A stretch of 64,000 nt of DNA from Duganella alba (GCF_009674495.1 NZ_WKJN01000001.1:248001-312000); one strand, 5' to 3'. Counted from the first letter of the stretch, positions 1-8,860 are shown. The notes: generated by a model from the sequence alone, not told the origin. Numbers and translations are program-made.

Positions 1-433
1 TCGGGTGGGCGCGGACTTTTTCTTCCAGCGTCATCTGCACCGCGTTGCCGGTGGCGTCGGCGGCGTGGATGATGCGGCGCTGGCTGTGGCCGCCTTCGCG
101 CGTCAGGTGGAAGCCCAGTTCGGCCGAATCGTCCTTGGTGAAGGGCACGCCCTGTTCGATCAGCCACTCGATCGCTTCGCGGCCGTGCTCGACGATGTAG
201 CGCGTGGCGCCTTCGTCGCACAGGCCGCCGCCGGCGATCAGAGTGTCGTCGATGTGCTGGGTGTGGCTGTCGCCGGAGTCCAGCACGGCGGCAATGCCGC
301 CCTGGGCCCAGTTGCTGGCGCCATCCCTCAGGGCACGTTTGGAAATAATCGCTACGGTACGGGTCTCGGCCAGATGCAGGGCGACCGACAGGCCGGCCAG
401 TCCGCTGCCGACAATTGCAACATCAAATTTCAT
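1..433 (-). CDS. nadB: L-aspartate oxidase NadB, N-terminal part (cut by window edge)
   Basis: FAD enzyme that oxidises L-aspartate to iminoaspartate, the first step of de novo NAD synthesis, in the cytoplasm. The 144 residues present begin MKFDVAIVGSGLAGLSVALH, a Rossmann FAD-binding motif (GSGLAG), followed by SNWAQGGIAAVL and, near the edge, HSQRRIIHAADATG, which are typical NadB sequences. SdhA/FrdA flavoproteins share the fold, but the wording here fits NadB better. The start is the ATG at 433. The C-terminal three quarters lie outside the window. It is divergent from the exopolysaccharide genes and probably not functionally tied to them. Confidence 0.9.
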   Translation of the reverse strand, partial: MKFDVAIVGSGLAGLSVALHLAETRTVAIISKRALRDGASNWAQGGIAAVLDSGDSHTQHIDDTLIAGGGLCDEGATRYIVEHGREAIEWLIEQGVPFTKDDSAELGFHLTREGGHSQRRIIHAADATGNAVQMTLEEKVRAHP

Positions 434-467
434 GATTAAGTGGGTTTGAATGCACTAGAGAACCATG

Positions 468-497
468 ACTATAGACCATTTGTCATAACCGCGTCAT
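468..497 (-). promoter_or_regulatory. Candidate sigma70 promoter of nadB with GTCATAA direct repeat
   Basis: Read on the minus strand, ATGACG (492-497) and TATAGT (468-473) are separated by 18 bp and would start transcription near 461, about 28 nt before the nadB ATG. On the plus strand GTCATAA occurs twice, at 482-488 and 493-499. The copies are 11 bp apart (one helical turn) and overlap the -35 region, so they could be an operator. Function is inferred from sequence only. Confidence 0.4.
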
Positions 498-509
498 AAA
501 TGGCCTTTT

Positions 510-525
510 TGACTCCGGGATTGCA
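510..525 (+). promoter_or_regulatory. Possible sigma54-type promoter upstream of sugar transferase-prsK-prsR
   Basis: The sequence TGACTCC-GGGA-TTGCA has a perfect -12 element (TTGCA, 521-525) at the correct spacing from a -24-like element. The -24 element matches TGGCACG at four of seven positions and lacks the second G of the critical GG. Start would be near 537, leaving a leader of about 60 nt. PrsR, encoded two genes downstream, is a sigma54 activator, so autoregulation is plausible. The -24 mismatch keeps this tentative. Confidence 0.3.
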
Positions 526-599
526 TCTCGGTTGTGGGCGCTCAAAACGGCTGGGTTAACTGGTCTGCATCATGAAAGCTCCGTTTTGGGAGGCCTATC

Positions 600-1973
600 G
601 TGATCAGGATCTTTCACCATTATGTGTCCAGGATAGCCTTCATGCTGCTGTTCCTGGAGTTGTCGATACTGCTGGCGGCGGCGGTTGCCAGCGCGCCGCT
701 GTGGCTGTCCGATCCAGGCCAGCTGTACATGGCGGCGCTGGCGTTTGCGGTGGTGATGGTGTTCAGCATGGGCACGCTGGGCATGTACCAGCACGACCAG
801 TCGCGCGAGGACATCAAGAGCACCTTGCTGCGGATCACGCCGTCGTTCGTGCTCGGCTTCGGGCTGATGCATTTGCTGGCGGTGTTGTTGCCGCAGATGC
901 AATTGGGGCGGCTGGGCAGCATGGTGTTCCTGCTTGGCGGCGGTGCGGTGCTGCTGGCGCGGCTGGTGGTGTTCACGTCGGCGCAATCGCGCATGCTGGA
1001 GCAGCGCCTGATCATCGTCGGCGACGGCGCCATCGCGCGCGAATGCCTGGAACTGGCGGCCAGCAGCATCGGCTTTCATCCGTTTCGCGTGGTGGGATTT
1101 GTGCCGGTGCAGGGCGAGATGCGCGCGGTGCCGCCGGCGATGCTGCTGCCGGGCGATCTGCCGTTGCTGACGCTGGCGCGCCGCTACGCCGCCGACGAAA
1201 TCGTGGTGACGGTGGGCGACCGGCGCACCGGCGCCTATCCTGTGCGCCAGCTGCTGGAGTGCGCGCTGGGCGGCGTGCCGGTGACCGACGCCGCCACCTT
1301 TTTCGAGCGCGAGGCGTGCCAGATCCGCGTCGATTCGCTGCAACCCAGCTATCTGATTTTCGGCGGCGGCTTTGACCAGAGTCTGATGCGGGCCACGGTC
1401 AAGCGCATATTCGATCTGCTGGCCAGCGCCGCCATCGGCCTGCTGGCAATGCCTGTGATGCTGGCGACCGCGCTGGCGATCAAGATCGAGGATGGCGGGC
1501 CGGTCTTCTACAGGCAGGAGCGGGTGGGGCGCAACAACCGGCTGTTCCAGGTGCTGAAATTCCGCAGCATGCGTGAGGATGCGGAGCGCAACGGCCAGCC
1601 GCAGTGGGCGGAGCAGGACGATCCGCGCGTGACGATGGTGGGGCGCTGGATACGCAAGCTGCGCATCGACGAACTGCCGCAGATGCTGAATGTCTTCAAG
1701 GGCGAGATGAGTTTTGTCGGCCCGCGTCCGGAGCGCGCCTACTTTGTCGACCAGCTGTGCGAGCGCATCGCGTATTACAACGTGCGGCACGGGATCAAGC
1801 CTGGCATCACCGGTCTGGCGCAGGTGCGCTACCGCTACGGCGCCTCGGTGGAGGATGCGCTGCGTAAGCTGCAATACGATTTGTATTATGTGAAAAATAA
1901 CAGCCTGTTTCTGGACCTGCTGATACTGGTGGATACGGTGCAGGTGGTCCTGTTCGGCAAAGGCGGGCGCTGA
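600..1973 (+). CDS. PEP-CTERM-associated polyprenyl-phosphate sugar-1-phosphate transferase (TIGR03013-like)
   Basis: Inner-membrane enzyme expected to move a sugar-1-phosphate from a UDP-sugar to undecaprenyl phosphate, starting each exopolysaccharide repeat unit. Of 457 residues, about 10-130 form the N-terminal membrane region and 135-250 a nucleotide-binding-like middle domain (LIIVGDGAIARE). Residues 265-457 are the bacterial sugar transferase domain, with GPVFYRQERVG, LKFRSMREDAE, DELPQMLNVFKGEMSFVGPRPE-type motifs. The start is GTG at 600, chosen because GGGAGG at 588-593 lies six bases upstream. Its stop overlaps the prsK start by one base (TGATG), so the genes are probably co-translated. 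The family is named for its link to exosortase A loci. Confidence 0.9.
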   Translation: MIRIFHHYVSRIAFMLLFLELSILLAAAVASAPLWLSDPGQLYMAALAFAVVMVFSMGTLGMYQHDQSREDIKSTLLRITPSFVLGFGLMHLLAVLLPQMQLGRLGSMVFLLGGGAVLLARLVVFTSAQSRMLEQRLIIVGDGAIARECLELAASSIGFHPFRVVGFVPVQGEMRAVPPAMLLPGDLPLLTLARRYAADEIVVTVGDRRTGAYPVRQLLECALGGVPVTDAATFFEREACQIRVDSLQPSYLIFGGGFDQSLMRATVKRIFDLLASAAIGLLAMPVMLATALAIKIEDGGPVFYRQERVGRNNRLFQVLKFRSMREDAERNGQPQWAEQDDPRVTMVGRWIRKLRIDELPQMLNVFKGEMSFVGPRPERAYFVDQLCERIAYYNVRHGIKPGITGLAQVRYRYGASVEDALRKLQYDLYYVKNNSLFLDLLILVDTVQVVLFGKGGR

Positions 1974-4018
1974 TGCAGTGGGATGGTGCTCCGGCCGTTG
2001 CGGCGTTCAGCCACGGCATGGCGCTGCTGGCGTTTGTCGTGCTGGCTTGCCTGCTGTTGCGCCGCACCTGGCGCCAGCGGCCACACGCGCGCGCGATGGC
2101 CTGGACCGCTGCGGCGACCGCACTCTGGGCTGCCAGTTGCATGGCGGTGGTGGTTGCCGACGCCTGGCCGCCGCCGGATGGCGTGGTGATCGCGGCGCCG
2201 GTACTGGTGGAGGCTGCCGAAGCGTTGCGCACCGCCTGCTGGCTTGCGCTGCTGCTCGCGTTATCCGGCGCCGCACCGCGCCTGCTGGTCTGTGCGCCGC
2301 TATTGCCGGCTGCCGCGCTCACGGTGTCGATGCAGGCCGACGCTTCGCCCTTGCTGCGCGCCGGATTGCCGCTGGCGTCGTCGGTGCTGGGCATGCTGCT
2401 GGTGGAGCATCTGTACCGCAGCGCGCCGCTGAATAAGCGGTGGGGAATCAAGTTCGCCTGTCTCGGCATGGGCGCCTTGTTCGCCTTCGACTTTTATCTG
2501 TACAGCGACGCCATGCTGCTGCGGCGTGTGAATCCGGATATCTGGGCCGCGCGCGGCATGGTCAATGCGATGAGCGCGCCGCTGCTGGCGACAGCCATGG
2601 CGCGTGGCCCGGCGTGGACGCCAGGCTTGCAGCTGTCGCGCCAGATCATGTTTCACTCCGCCGCGCTGCTGGGCGCGGCCATGTATCTGCTGGCGATGGC
2701 GGCCAGCGCCTGGTATCTGCGCTATGTCGGCGGCGCCTGGGGTGCGCTGATGCAGCTGGCATGCCTGTGCGGCGCGGCGCTGTTGCTGACCGCCGTGCTG
2801 TTCTCCGGCGCGATGCGCGCGCGGCTCAAGCTTTTCATCAGCAAGCATTTTTATCAGGGCCGCTACGATTACCGCGAGGAGTGGCAACGCTTTACGCGTG
2901 CGCTGGCGGACGACGCGGGCGGCCTGCCGGAACGGGCGATCCAGGCCGTGGCCGCGCTGGTGGAAAGCCCGGCAGGCATGCTGTGGCTGCGCGGCGCCGA
3001 CGGCGCCTATCAGCCTGCGACCCGCTGGAACCTGCCGCTGCCGGCGGCGACAGAGGGCGCCGATGGCCCGCTATGTCATCTGCTGTCCGCGCGCGGCTGG
3101 GTTATTGAACTGCCGGAATGGCGCGCGCAGCCAGCGCGCTACGACGGCCATGTTCCGCCCTTGTGGGCTGCGCAACTCTGGCTGATCGTGCCACTGATGC
3201 TGGACCGCAGCCTGTTCGGCTTCATCTGCCTGGCGCCGCCGCGCACCGCGTTGCAGCTGAACTGGGAAGTGCGCGATGTGCTCAAGATCGCCGGCAGCCA
3301 GGCCGCCAGCTACCTTGCACATCGCGCCTCCGCGGAGAGCCTCGCGGTGGCACGCCAGTTCGAATCCTTCAACCGCATGTCGACCTTCATCGTGCATGAC
3401 CTGAAAAACCTGGTCTCGCAACTGTCGCTGCTGCTGGTGAACGCCGAAAAACACAAAGCCAATCCCGCCTTTCAGGACGACATGCTGGACACTCTCTCGC
3501 ACTCGCTCGGGAAAATGAAGCACCTGCTGCTCAAACTGCGCCGCGACGACGCACCGGACGCCGCCGCGCCGCTGCAACTGGACGAGCTGCTGGCGCGCGC
3601 GGTGCAGGCCCACGTCGGCAGCGAGCCAAGGCCGTCACTGGAACTGCGCGCCGCCGGCCTGACGGTGCTGGCGAACGGCCAGCGCCTGGAACGCGTCATT
3701 GGTCACCTGATACAGAATGCCGTTGAGGCGACGCCGCGTTCCGGCCATGTCGCCGTGCGCATGCAGGAAAGCGGTGATTCCGCCGTGATTGAACTATCCG
3801 ACACAGGCCACGGCATGAGCGAACAGTTCGTGCGCGAACACCTGTTTCAGCCATTCGTCTCAACCAAGACCGCCGGCATGGGCATCGGCGTGTTCGAAAG
3901 CCGGGAATATCTGCGCGAGCTGGGCGGACAGTTGCAGGTCACCAGCGCGCCATCCCAAGGCACCACGTTCCGCGTGACGCTGCCGCTACACAAGGAGTTC
4001 GACCATGGGAAAAAATAA
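1973..4018 (+). CDS. prsK: PEP-CTERM system sensor histidine kinase PrsK
   Basis: Membrane histidine kinase, expected to phosphorylate PrsR and so control exopolysaccharide and PEP-CTERM genes. Of 681 residues, about 10-285 hold some eight hydrophobic segments and 300-450 form a GAF-like region. The H-box STFIVHDLKNL carries the phosphorylated His475. The ATPase domain follows with the N-box (LIQNAVEATP), G1 (DTGHGMS) and G2 (GMGIGVFES). Architecture matches the TIGR02916 family. It overlaps the next gene, prsR, by 14 bases, as expected for a translationally coupled two-component pair. The signal it senses is not known. Confidence 0.93.
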   Translation: MQWDGAPAVAAFSHGMALLAFVVLACLLLRRTWRQRPHARAMAWTAAATALWAASCMAVVVADAWPPPDGVVIAAPVLVEAAEALRTACWLALLLALSGAAPRLLVCAPLLPAAALTVSMQADASPLLRAGLPLASSVLGMLLVEHLYRSAPLNKRWGIKFACLGMGALFAFDFYLYSDAMLLRRVNPDIWAARGMVNAMSAPLLATAMARGPAWTPGLQLSRQIMFHSAALLGAAMYLLAMAASAWYLRYVGGAWGALMQLACLCGAALLLTAVLFSGAMRARLKLFISKHFYQGRYDYREEWQRFTRALADDAGGLPERAIQAVAALVESPAGMLWLRGADGAYQPATRWNLPLPAATEGADGPLCHLLSARGWVIELPEWRAQPARYDGHVPPLWAAQLWLIVPLMLDRSLFGFICLAPPRTALQLNWEVRDVLKIAGSQAASYLAHRASAESLAVARQFESFNRMSTFIVHDLKNLVSQLSLLLVNAEKHKANPAFQDDMLDTLSHSLGKMKHLLLKLRRDDAPDAAAPLQLDELLARAVQAHVGSEPRPSLELRAAGLTVLANGQRLERVIGHLIQNAVEATPRSGHVAVRMQESGDSAVIELSDTGHGMSEQFVREHLFQPFVSTKTAGMGIGVFESREYLRELGGQLQVTSAPSQGTTFRVTLPLHKEFDHGKK

Positions 4019-5345
4019 GCTGCTGGTGGTGGAAGACGACGCCGGCCTGCAAAAGCAACTGCGCTGGAGCCTGGACGCCTACGATGTCGTGGCCGCCGAC
4101 GACCGGGAAACCGCGCTGGCGCAACTGCGCCGCCACCAGCCGGCCGTGGTGACGATGGATCTCGGCCTGCCGCCCGATCCGGACGGCGCCAGCGAGGGAC
4201 TGGCGCTGCTGTCGCACATTCTCGATGCGGCGCCGGACACCAAGGTGATTATCCTGTCCGGCAACCAGGAGCGCGCGTATGCGCTGAAAGCCATCGCCAT
4301 GGGCGCCTACGATTTTCACCAGAAACCGCTGGATGCCGACACGCTGTCGCTGGTGATCGCGCGCGCCTTTTACCTGCACGCCATGCAGCAGGAAAACCGA
4401 CGCATGCTGCAGATCCAGAGCGATTCTCCGCTGGCGGGCATCATCAGCCGCGATCCGGCCATGCTGAAAGTGTGCCGAAGCGTGGAGAAGGTCGCGCCAT
4501 CATCGGCGAGCGTGATGCTGCTCGGCGACTCCGGCAGCGGCAAGGAGCTGCTTGCGCGCGGTTTGCACCAATTGAGCACGCGGCATGACAAGCGTTTCGT
4601 GGCGATCAATTGTGCGGCGATTCCTGAACAACTGCTGGAGAGCGAATTGTTCGGCTACGAAAAAGGTGCTTTTACCGGCGCGCAGCGGCAAACGCCCGGC
4701 AAGCTGGAACTGGCGCACGGCGGGACTTTCTTCCTCGACGAAATCGGCGATATGGCGCCGGCGTTGCAGGCCAAGCTGCTGCGCTTCCTGCAGGAGCGGG
4801 TGATCGAGCGTGTCGGTGGGCGCAGCGAAATCAGCGTCGATGTGCGCGTGGTCTGCGCCACCCATCGCAACCTGAAAACACTGGCGGCGCAAGGCGGCTT
4901 CCGCGAAGACCTCTACTATCGCCTGAGCGAGATCGTGCTGACCATTCCGCCGCTGCGCGAGCGCGCCGGCGATCGCGCGCTATTGGCGCATCACTTCCGC
5001 AACAAGTTCTGCGCCAGTGAATCGCGCTCGATGCTGGCGTTCAGCGCCGAAGCGCTGGCAGCGATCGAGGCCCACGCATGGCCAGGCAACGTCAGGGAAA
5101 TGGAGAACTGCATACGCCGCGCGGTGATCATGGCCGACGGTCCGCAGCTTACGCCGGCCGATCTGGGACTGCCGGACGGGCAGGAGGAAACGCTGAATTT
5201 GCGCCAGGTGCGGGAGGCGGCGGAATATGGCGTGATGGTCAAGGCGCTGGCACGGGTGGATGGCAATATCGTCAAGGCGGCGGAGCTGCTGGGCGTAAGT
5301 CGGCCCACCTTGTACGACTTGATGAATCACCACGGCCTGAAATAG
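4005..5345 (+). CDS. prsR: PEP-CTERM-box sigma54-dependent response regulator PrsR
   Basis: NtrC-type activator, partner of PrsK. The 446 residues contain a receiver domain (1-120, phosphoacceptor Asp52 in VTMDLGLPP, acidic pocket D11/D12). An AAA+ domain follows with Walker A GDSGSGKE and the sigma54-contacting loop GAFTGA. A C-terminal Fis-type helix-turn-helix (KAAELLGVSRPTLYDLM) ends at residue 446. Its presence implies sigma54 promoters for at least part of the PEP-CTERM regulon; in Zoogloea-type bacteria PrsK/PrsR/RpoN control PEP-CTERM genes. The stop TAG directly abuts the stop of the convergent TPR gene, so there is no space for a terminator. Confidence 0.93.
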   Translation: MGKNKLLVVEDDAGLQKQLRWSLDAYDVVAADDRETALAQLRRHQPAVVTMDLGLPPDPDGASEGLALLSHILDAAPDTKVIILSGNQERAYALKAIAMGAYDFHQKPLDADTLSLVIARAFYLHAMQQENRRMLQIQSDSPLAGIISRDPAMLKVCRSVEKVAPSSASVMLLGDSGSGKELLARGLHQLSTRHDKRFVAINCAAIPEQLLESELFGYEKGAFTGAQRQTPGKLELAHGGTFFLDEIGDMAPALQAKLLRFLQERVIERVGGRSEISVDVRVVCATHRNLKTLAAQGGFREDLYYRLSEIVLTIPPLRERAGDRALLAHHFRNKFCASESRSMLAFSAEALAAIEAHAWPGNVREMENCIRRAVIMADGPQLTPADLGLPDGQEETLNLRQVREAAEYGVMVKALARVDGNIVKAAELLGVSRPTLYDLMNHHGLK

Positions 5346-5954
5346 TCACTCGCGCCACTCGCCGGCGGCGGCCAGCTTGTTCTTCAGGCCTGGCAAGGGG
5401 AAGCCCATGGCATAGGCTTTTTGCGCGCTTGCGCGGGCCTTGTCGTAGTCCTTCTTCTTCACGTACAGCAGGCCGAGATTGTAGTGCGCTGTGGCGTTGG
5501 CCGGCTCCAGCCGCGCGGATTCCTCCAGCTTTTCCAGCGCGGCGTCGGTCTGGCCGATTGCCAGCAGATAGCTGCCGTATAGCGAATGCACGCGCGCATC
5601 CTGCGGGCGATAGCGCAAGGCGCGCTCGAAATAGCATTCGACCGTGTAGTGCGCGCCGGGCGGCTTGCGGTTCCTGTCGCGCAGCGCCAGACGCGACATC
5701 GCCGCCAGTGCGCGGTGGTGATTGGGAAAGTGTTCCAGCGTGTAGCCGATGTCCGCGCCGAGCGAGCCGCTGGCGCCGCGCACCAGCCGTTCGACATTCG
5801 GTGTGAAGTGGTAATTCTCCACCACGCTCAGACCCTTGCGGTCGTCGGCATTGACATAGTCGCCGCCGGGATCGTGCTTGATGTAGTCCGGGCAGTCGTC
5901 CGCGGCCGCGGCGCTCGCGCAGGCGAACAACAGGGCGATGGCGCGGCTTTTCAT
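5346..5954 (-). CDS. Secreted TPR-repeat protein of unknown function
   Basis: A 202-residue protein with a signal peptide (MKSRAIALLFACASAAAADD, cleavage likely near residue 18) and three to four tetratricopeptide-like repeats in residues 70-195. Clear examples are YGSYLLAIGQTDAALEKLEE and YNLGLLYVKKKDYDKARASA. It probably works in the periplasm as a protein-binding scaffold. It is the last gene of the leftward operon and overlaps the upstream glycosyltransferase by four bases (ATGA). TPR proteins such as PrsT recur in PEP-CTERM loci, which suggests an assembly or secretion role; no specific function can be read from the sequence. Confidence 0.75.
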   Translation of the reverse strand: MKSRAIALLFACASAAAADDCPDYIKHDPGGDYVNADDRKGLSVVENYHFTPNVERLVRGASGSLGADIGYTLEHFPNHHRALAAMSRLALRDRNRKPPGAHYTVECYFERALRYRPQDARVHSLYGSYLLAIGQTDAALEKLEESARLEPANATAHYNLGLLYVKKKDYDKARASAQKAYAMGFPLPGLKNKLAAAGEWRE

Positions 5955-7198
5955 GGTTGCTCCTTGCAGTGGATGCGTTCCAGCAGCGCGGCCAGCTCGC
6001 GCGCCCTTGCGGCGCGTGAGTGGCGGGCGATCAGGGCCGGCGGTGCGATTGGCGCTTGCTGGTCGCGGCAGAGGCGCAGGAAGTGCGGCAGCGCGCCGGC
6101 GATATCGTCGGCGGAATCGAGGCGCGCCATGGTGTCGATGCCGGCGCGGCGCAGCAGGCCGGCGGAATCGCCGTCCGGATGGGTCAGGGCCAGCAGCGGG
6201 CGGCGGGCGCGCAGGTATTCATACAGTTTTGCCGGGATCTGGCCGTTGCAATTGGCGGCTTGCAGCAGCAGCAGGCCATCGGCGTTCAGCATTTCGCCGA
6301 GCGCTTCGCGGTAGGTCAGCGGCGGCGCGAGTTCGATGATGTGCGATAGCCCCTGGTGTCGTGCGATCAGATTCCGCAGATACTGATCGTGCCCGGTGGC
6401 GCGCAGCACCAGGCGGAAGTTGGCCGGAGTGATGGTTCCCGCCGCGAGCAGGCGCGCCAGCGCGGCGAACAACGCGGTAGGATCGCGCTCGGACGGATAG
6501 ATGACGCCACTGTGCAGCAGCCGGAACGGCGCGTCCGCGCGCGGCGCCGGCGGGGCGATTTCGGCGCCGATGAAGCTCACCTCGTCGTAGCCGTTCTCGA
6601 TCAGTGCGATGCGGCTGGTGTCGGCTTGCGGAAAGCGCTGGTTCAGGTCGCGCACCGCGCCGGGCGTGGTGCAAACGATGGCCGCGCCGCGCGTCACGGC
6701 CTGCCGTTCGATCCAGCCATGAATGCGGCGGCGGCGCGGATCGGGCGGATAGCCGGTGTCGATCATGGGGTCGCGCTGATCGGCGATCCAGGGAATGCCG
6801 GTCAGGCGATGCAGCGTGAGCGCGATCAGATGGGCGGTGGCGATCGGGTAGCTGGACCAGATGAATTGCGGTTCATGCGCACGTATCAGGCGCAGTCCCG
6901 CCGGCACGGCGCTCAGCCACCAGGAGATCCAGCGGTCCGGCTGCGCCAGCAGCGCGGGATAGCGGCCATGGATGGCCAACTGGCGCGCCGCGTCCAGCGC
7001 GAAGCTGCGATGCACCGGCACCTGCGGCGCCGCCTCGGCGAGGCCGCAGTCCGGATAGGCGTTGTGGCTGACCGACAGCACCGTCGGCTCCCAGCCCAGT
7101 TGCGGCAGGTATTCGGTGAACGACAGCGTGCGATGAATGCCGCTGCCGCCACGCAGCGGCGGATAGTGGTAGGCGATCATGAGCACGCGCTTTACCAT
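5951..7198 (-). CDS. GT4-family glycosyltransferase
   Basis: 415-residue glycosyltransferase with the two-domain GT-B layout. The N-terminus reads MVKRVLMIAYHYPPLRGGSG, the usual glycine-rich acceptor-side loop of GT4 enzymes. The C-terminal half carries a nucleotide-sugar-binding region with YEYLRARRPLLALTHPDGDS. It is probably cytoplasmic or membrane-associated and adds a sugar to the exopolysaccharide or to a product of the adjacent acyl pathway. The reading frame is open much further upstream, but the ATG at 7198 overlaps the end of hydrolase 1 by seven bases and gives the conserved start. Substrate is unknown. Confidence 0.85.
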   Translation of the reverse strand: MVKRVLMIAYHYPPLRGGSGIHRTLSFTEYLPQLGWEPTVLSVSHNAYPDCGLAEAAPQVPVHRSFALDAARQLAIHGRYPALLAQPDRWISWWLSAVPAGLRLIRAHEPQFIWSSYPIATAHLIALTLHRLTGIPWIADQRDPMIDTGYPPDPRRRRIHGWIERQAVTRGAAIVCTTPGAVRDLNQRFPQADTSRIALIENGYDEVSFIGAEIAPPAPRADAPFRLLHSGVIYPSERDPTALFAALARLLAAGTITPANFRLVLRATGHDQYLRNLIARHQGLSHIIELAPPLTYREALGEMLNADGLLLLQAANCNGQIPAKLYEYLRARRPLLALTHPDGDSAGLLRRAGIDTMARLDSADDIAGALPHFLRLCRDQQAPIAPPALIARHSRAARARELAALLERIHCKEQP

Positions 7199-8019
7199 GC
7201 TTGTATCCACCGGGTGCAGATCTCCGCCACCTCGTCGCGCCAGGCTTTGCGGGCGAAGGTATGGTTGGCGTGGGGGATGACGGCCTGGCGCACGCGTGGT
7301 GACGCCAGCAGGCCGCGCCAGTGCGCATGTTGTCGCGCCAGCGCCATGAATTCGCGCGCGCCGAGATCCGCACCGCTCAGGATGATGAGGACCTGGCCAC
7401 GGAAACGTTGCAACGACTGGTAGAGCCGCTCCGGCAGCGGCTGCACCTGGGCCGACGGCTGGCGCGCGGCCAGCGCCACCTGGCCAAACGACGTCAATGC
7501 GCGCCGCCATCCAAATCGGCCATGTGCCAGCTTGCGCCAGAACTCGCGGTCGCGCATGCGTTGCAGATAGTAGTGCCGCAAGGTGGTGCGCGCCTCGCCT
7601 TGCGTGGTGCGCACCCAGGGATTGAGCATCACCAGTCCGGCGACGCGCGGATCGGCCGGCGCGTGGAAGGCGGCCGCGGTGGCGCCGTCGCACAGTCCCC
7701 ACAGTACCAGTTCCTTCAACGACGGCATGGCGCTGAAGAATTCGCAGATGGCCGCTTCCAGGTCGTCCTGTATCGATTCGAAATCGCGCATCTCGCCTTC
7801 GCTGTCGCCCATGCCGCGATAGTCGAAGCGCATCACCGGCACGCTATGCTCGGCCAGATGCCGCGCCAGCAGCACAAACTGGCGATGGCTGCCGATGCGG
7901 TATTGCGGTCCGCCGGTGACGATCAGCACACCGCGCGTCAACGGCTCGTCCGGCACATGCAGGATGCCGAACAGCCAGCAGTCGTGGCAGGTGAAATGGA
8001 GGACGCGTTGGCTGGGCAT
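7192..8019 (-). CDS. Exosortase A system-associated hydrolase 1 (alpha/beta fold)
   Basis: 275-residue alpha/beta hydrolase of the TIGR03100 type, found with exosortase A loci. Seen: MRFDYRGMGDSEGE after strand 4, a nucleophile elbow G-L-C-D-G with Cys110 instead of the common Ser, and a late HANHTF that supplies the catalytic His. A Cys nucleophile recalls dienelactone hydrolases. The likely role is hydrolysis or transfer of an acyl group made by the neighbouring ligase/ACP genes; the substrate is unknown. The start at 8019 overlaps the stop of hydrolase 2 by one base. The frame is open upstream, but that part encodes no conserved sequence. Confidence 0.87.
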   Translation of the reverse strand: MPSQRVLHFTCHDCWLFGILHVPDEPLTRGVLIVTGGPQYRIGSHRQFVLLARHLAEHSVPVMRFDYRGMGDSEGEMRDFESIQDDLEAAICEFFSAMPSLKELVLWGLCDGATAAAFHAPADPRVAGLVMLNPWVRTTQGEARTTLRHYYLQRMRDREFWRKLAHGRFGWRRALTSFGQVALAARQPSAQVQPLPERLYQSLQRFRGQVLIILSGADLGAREFMALARQHAHWRGLLASPRVRQAVIPHANHTFARKAWRDEVAEICTRWIQAW

Positions 8020-8858
8020 TATGTCGCCCCTCCCGGCGCGGCGGCCGTGGTGGCGGCCAGCAGTTCGGGCACGATGCCGATTTCGTTGCTGGCCCAGAAG
8101 GCCTGGCCGTGGACCGGAATGGCCTGGACCCGTGCGCCGGACTGGCGCCAACGATCGATCACCAGCGCGGAGGCAGGCTGCAGGGCCGCGCGGACATTGC
8201 CGGCGGCGGCCGCGTATTCAGCGGCGGCGTCCTGTGGCGGCGAGCTCAGTTCCAGCCACTGCACGGGACAGCGCGGCGCCAGCGCCTGCACGTCCAGCTG
8301 GCCGATGGTGTCCGCCAGCGCAGGCGACATCGCATAGCCGGCGATCTCGTTATCCTGCTCGACCGCGGGCGCGCCGGAAAACAGGCGCGCCGCGCTTTGC
8401 AGGCGCGCGAACTGGTTCAGATAGGCGCGGCCGCTCAAGGCAGGCTGCCACAGTATCAGGCCGTCCGGCTGCGCGCGCGTGGCAAAGTCCAGCGCCAGCA
8501 AGGCGCCCAGACGCAGGCCCCAGAGATAGCCAGGACCGGTGTGCCGCTTCCTCATCCATTGCCACGCGCGCGCCAGGTCGTTCAGCCAGATATCCCAGCG
8601 CGCCTGCGCAAACTCTCCGCTGCTATCGCCACAGCCGAACAAGTCGATCTGCAGCACGCCGAAGCCGGCTTGCGCATAGGCGCGCGCCTGCAAGGCCACC
8701 ATGCGCCGGCTCTTGTTCAACTCCTCGGCAAACGGGTGGACGTGAAGGATGGCGCCGCGCGGCGGCATCCCGGCTTCCGGCTCGTGATACAGGCAGAAGC
8801 GCTCGCCCTCGTCGGCGTTGAGGAAGAACGGCAGAGCGGCGAACGGCGGCATATGCAT
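8019..8858 (-). CDS. Exosortase A system-associated hydrolase 2 (alpha/beta fold, unusual elbow)
   Basis: 279-residue alpha/beta-hydrolase-like protein of the TIGR03101 type. The fold is clear: GAILHVHPFAEELNKSRR, then LQIDLFGCGDSSGEF. At the nucleophile elbow, however, the sequence is G-L-R-L-G, placing Arg116 where Ser or Cys should be. Either catalysis uses another residue or the protein is not a hydrolase in the strict sense. It ends one base into hydrolase 1 and begins two bases after the acyl carrier protein stop, so ACP, hydrolase 2 and hydrolase 1 are almost certainly co-expressed. An alternative start lies two codons in (MPPF). Confidence 0.87.
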   Translation of the reverse strand: MHMPPFAALPFFLNADEGERFCLYHEPEAGMPPRGAILHVHPFAEELNKSRRMVALQARAYAQAGFGVLQIDLFGCGDSSGEFAQARWDIWLNDLARAWQWMRKRHTGPGYLWGLRLGALLALDFATRAQPDGLILWQPALSGRAYLNQFARLQSAARLFSGAPAVEQDNEIAGYAMSPALADTIGQLDVQALAPRCPVQWLELSSPPQDAAAEYAAAAGNVRAALQPASALVIDRWRQSGARVQAIPVHGQAFWASNEIGIVPELLAATTAAAPGGAT

Positions 8859-8860
8859 GA

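Noticed and set aside
570..1874. Long open frame opposite the sugar transferase gene, rich in Arg, His and Gln
   Set aside because: Composition is that of an antisense shadow of a GC-rich gene; no motif, and the plus-strand gene is well conserved. Many similar long antisense frames across the window were rejected for the same reason.
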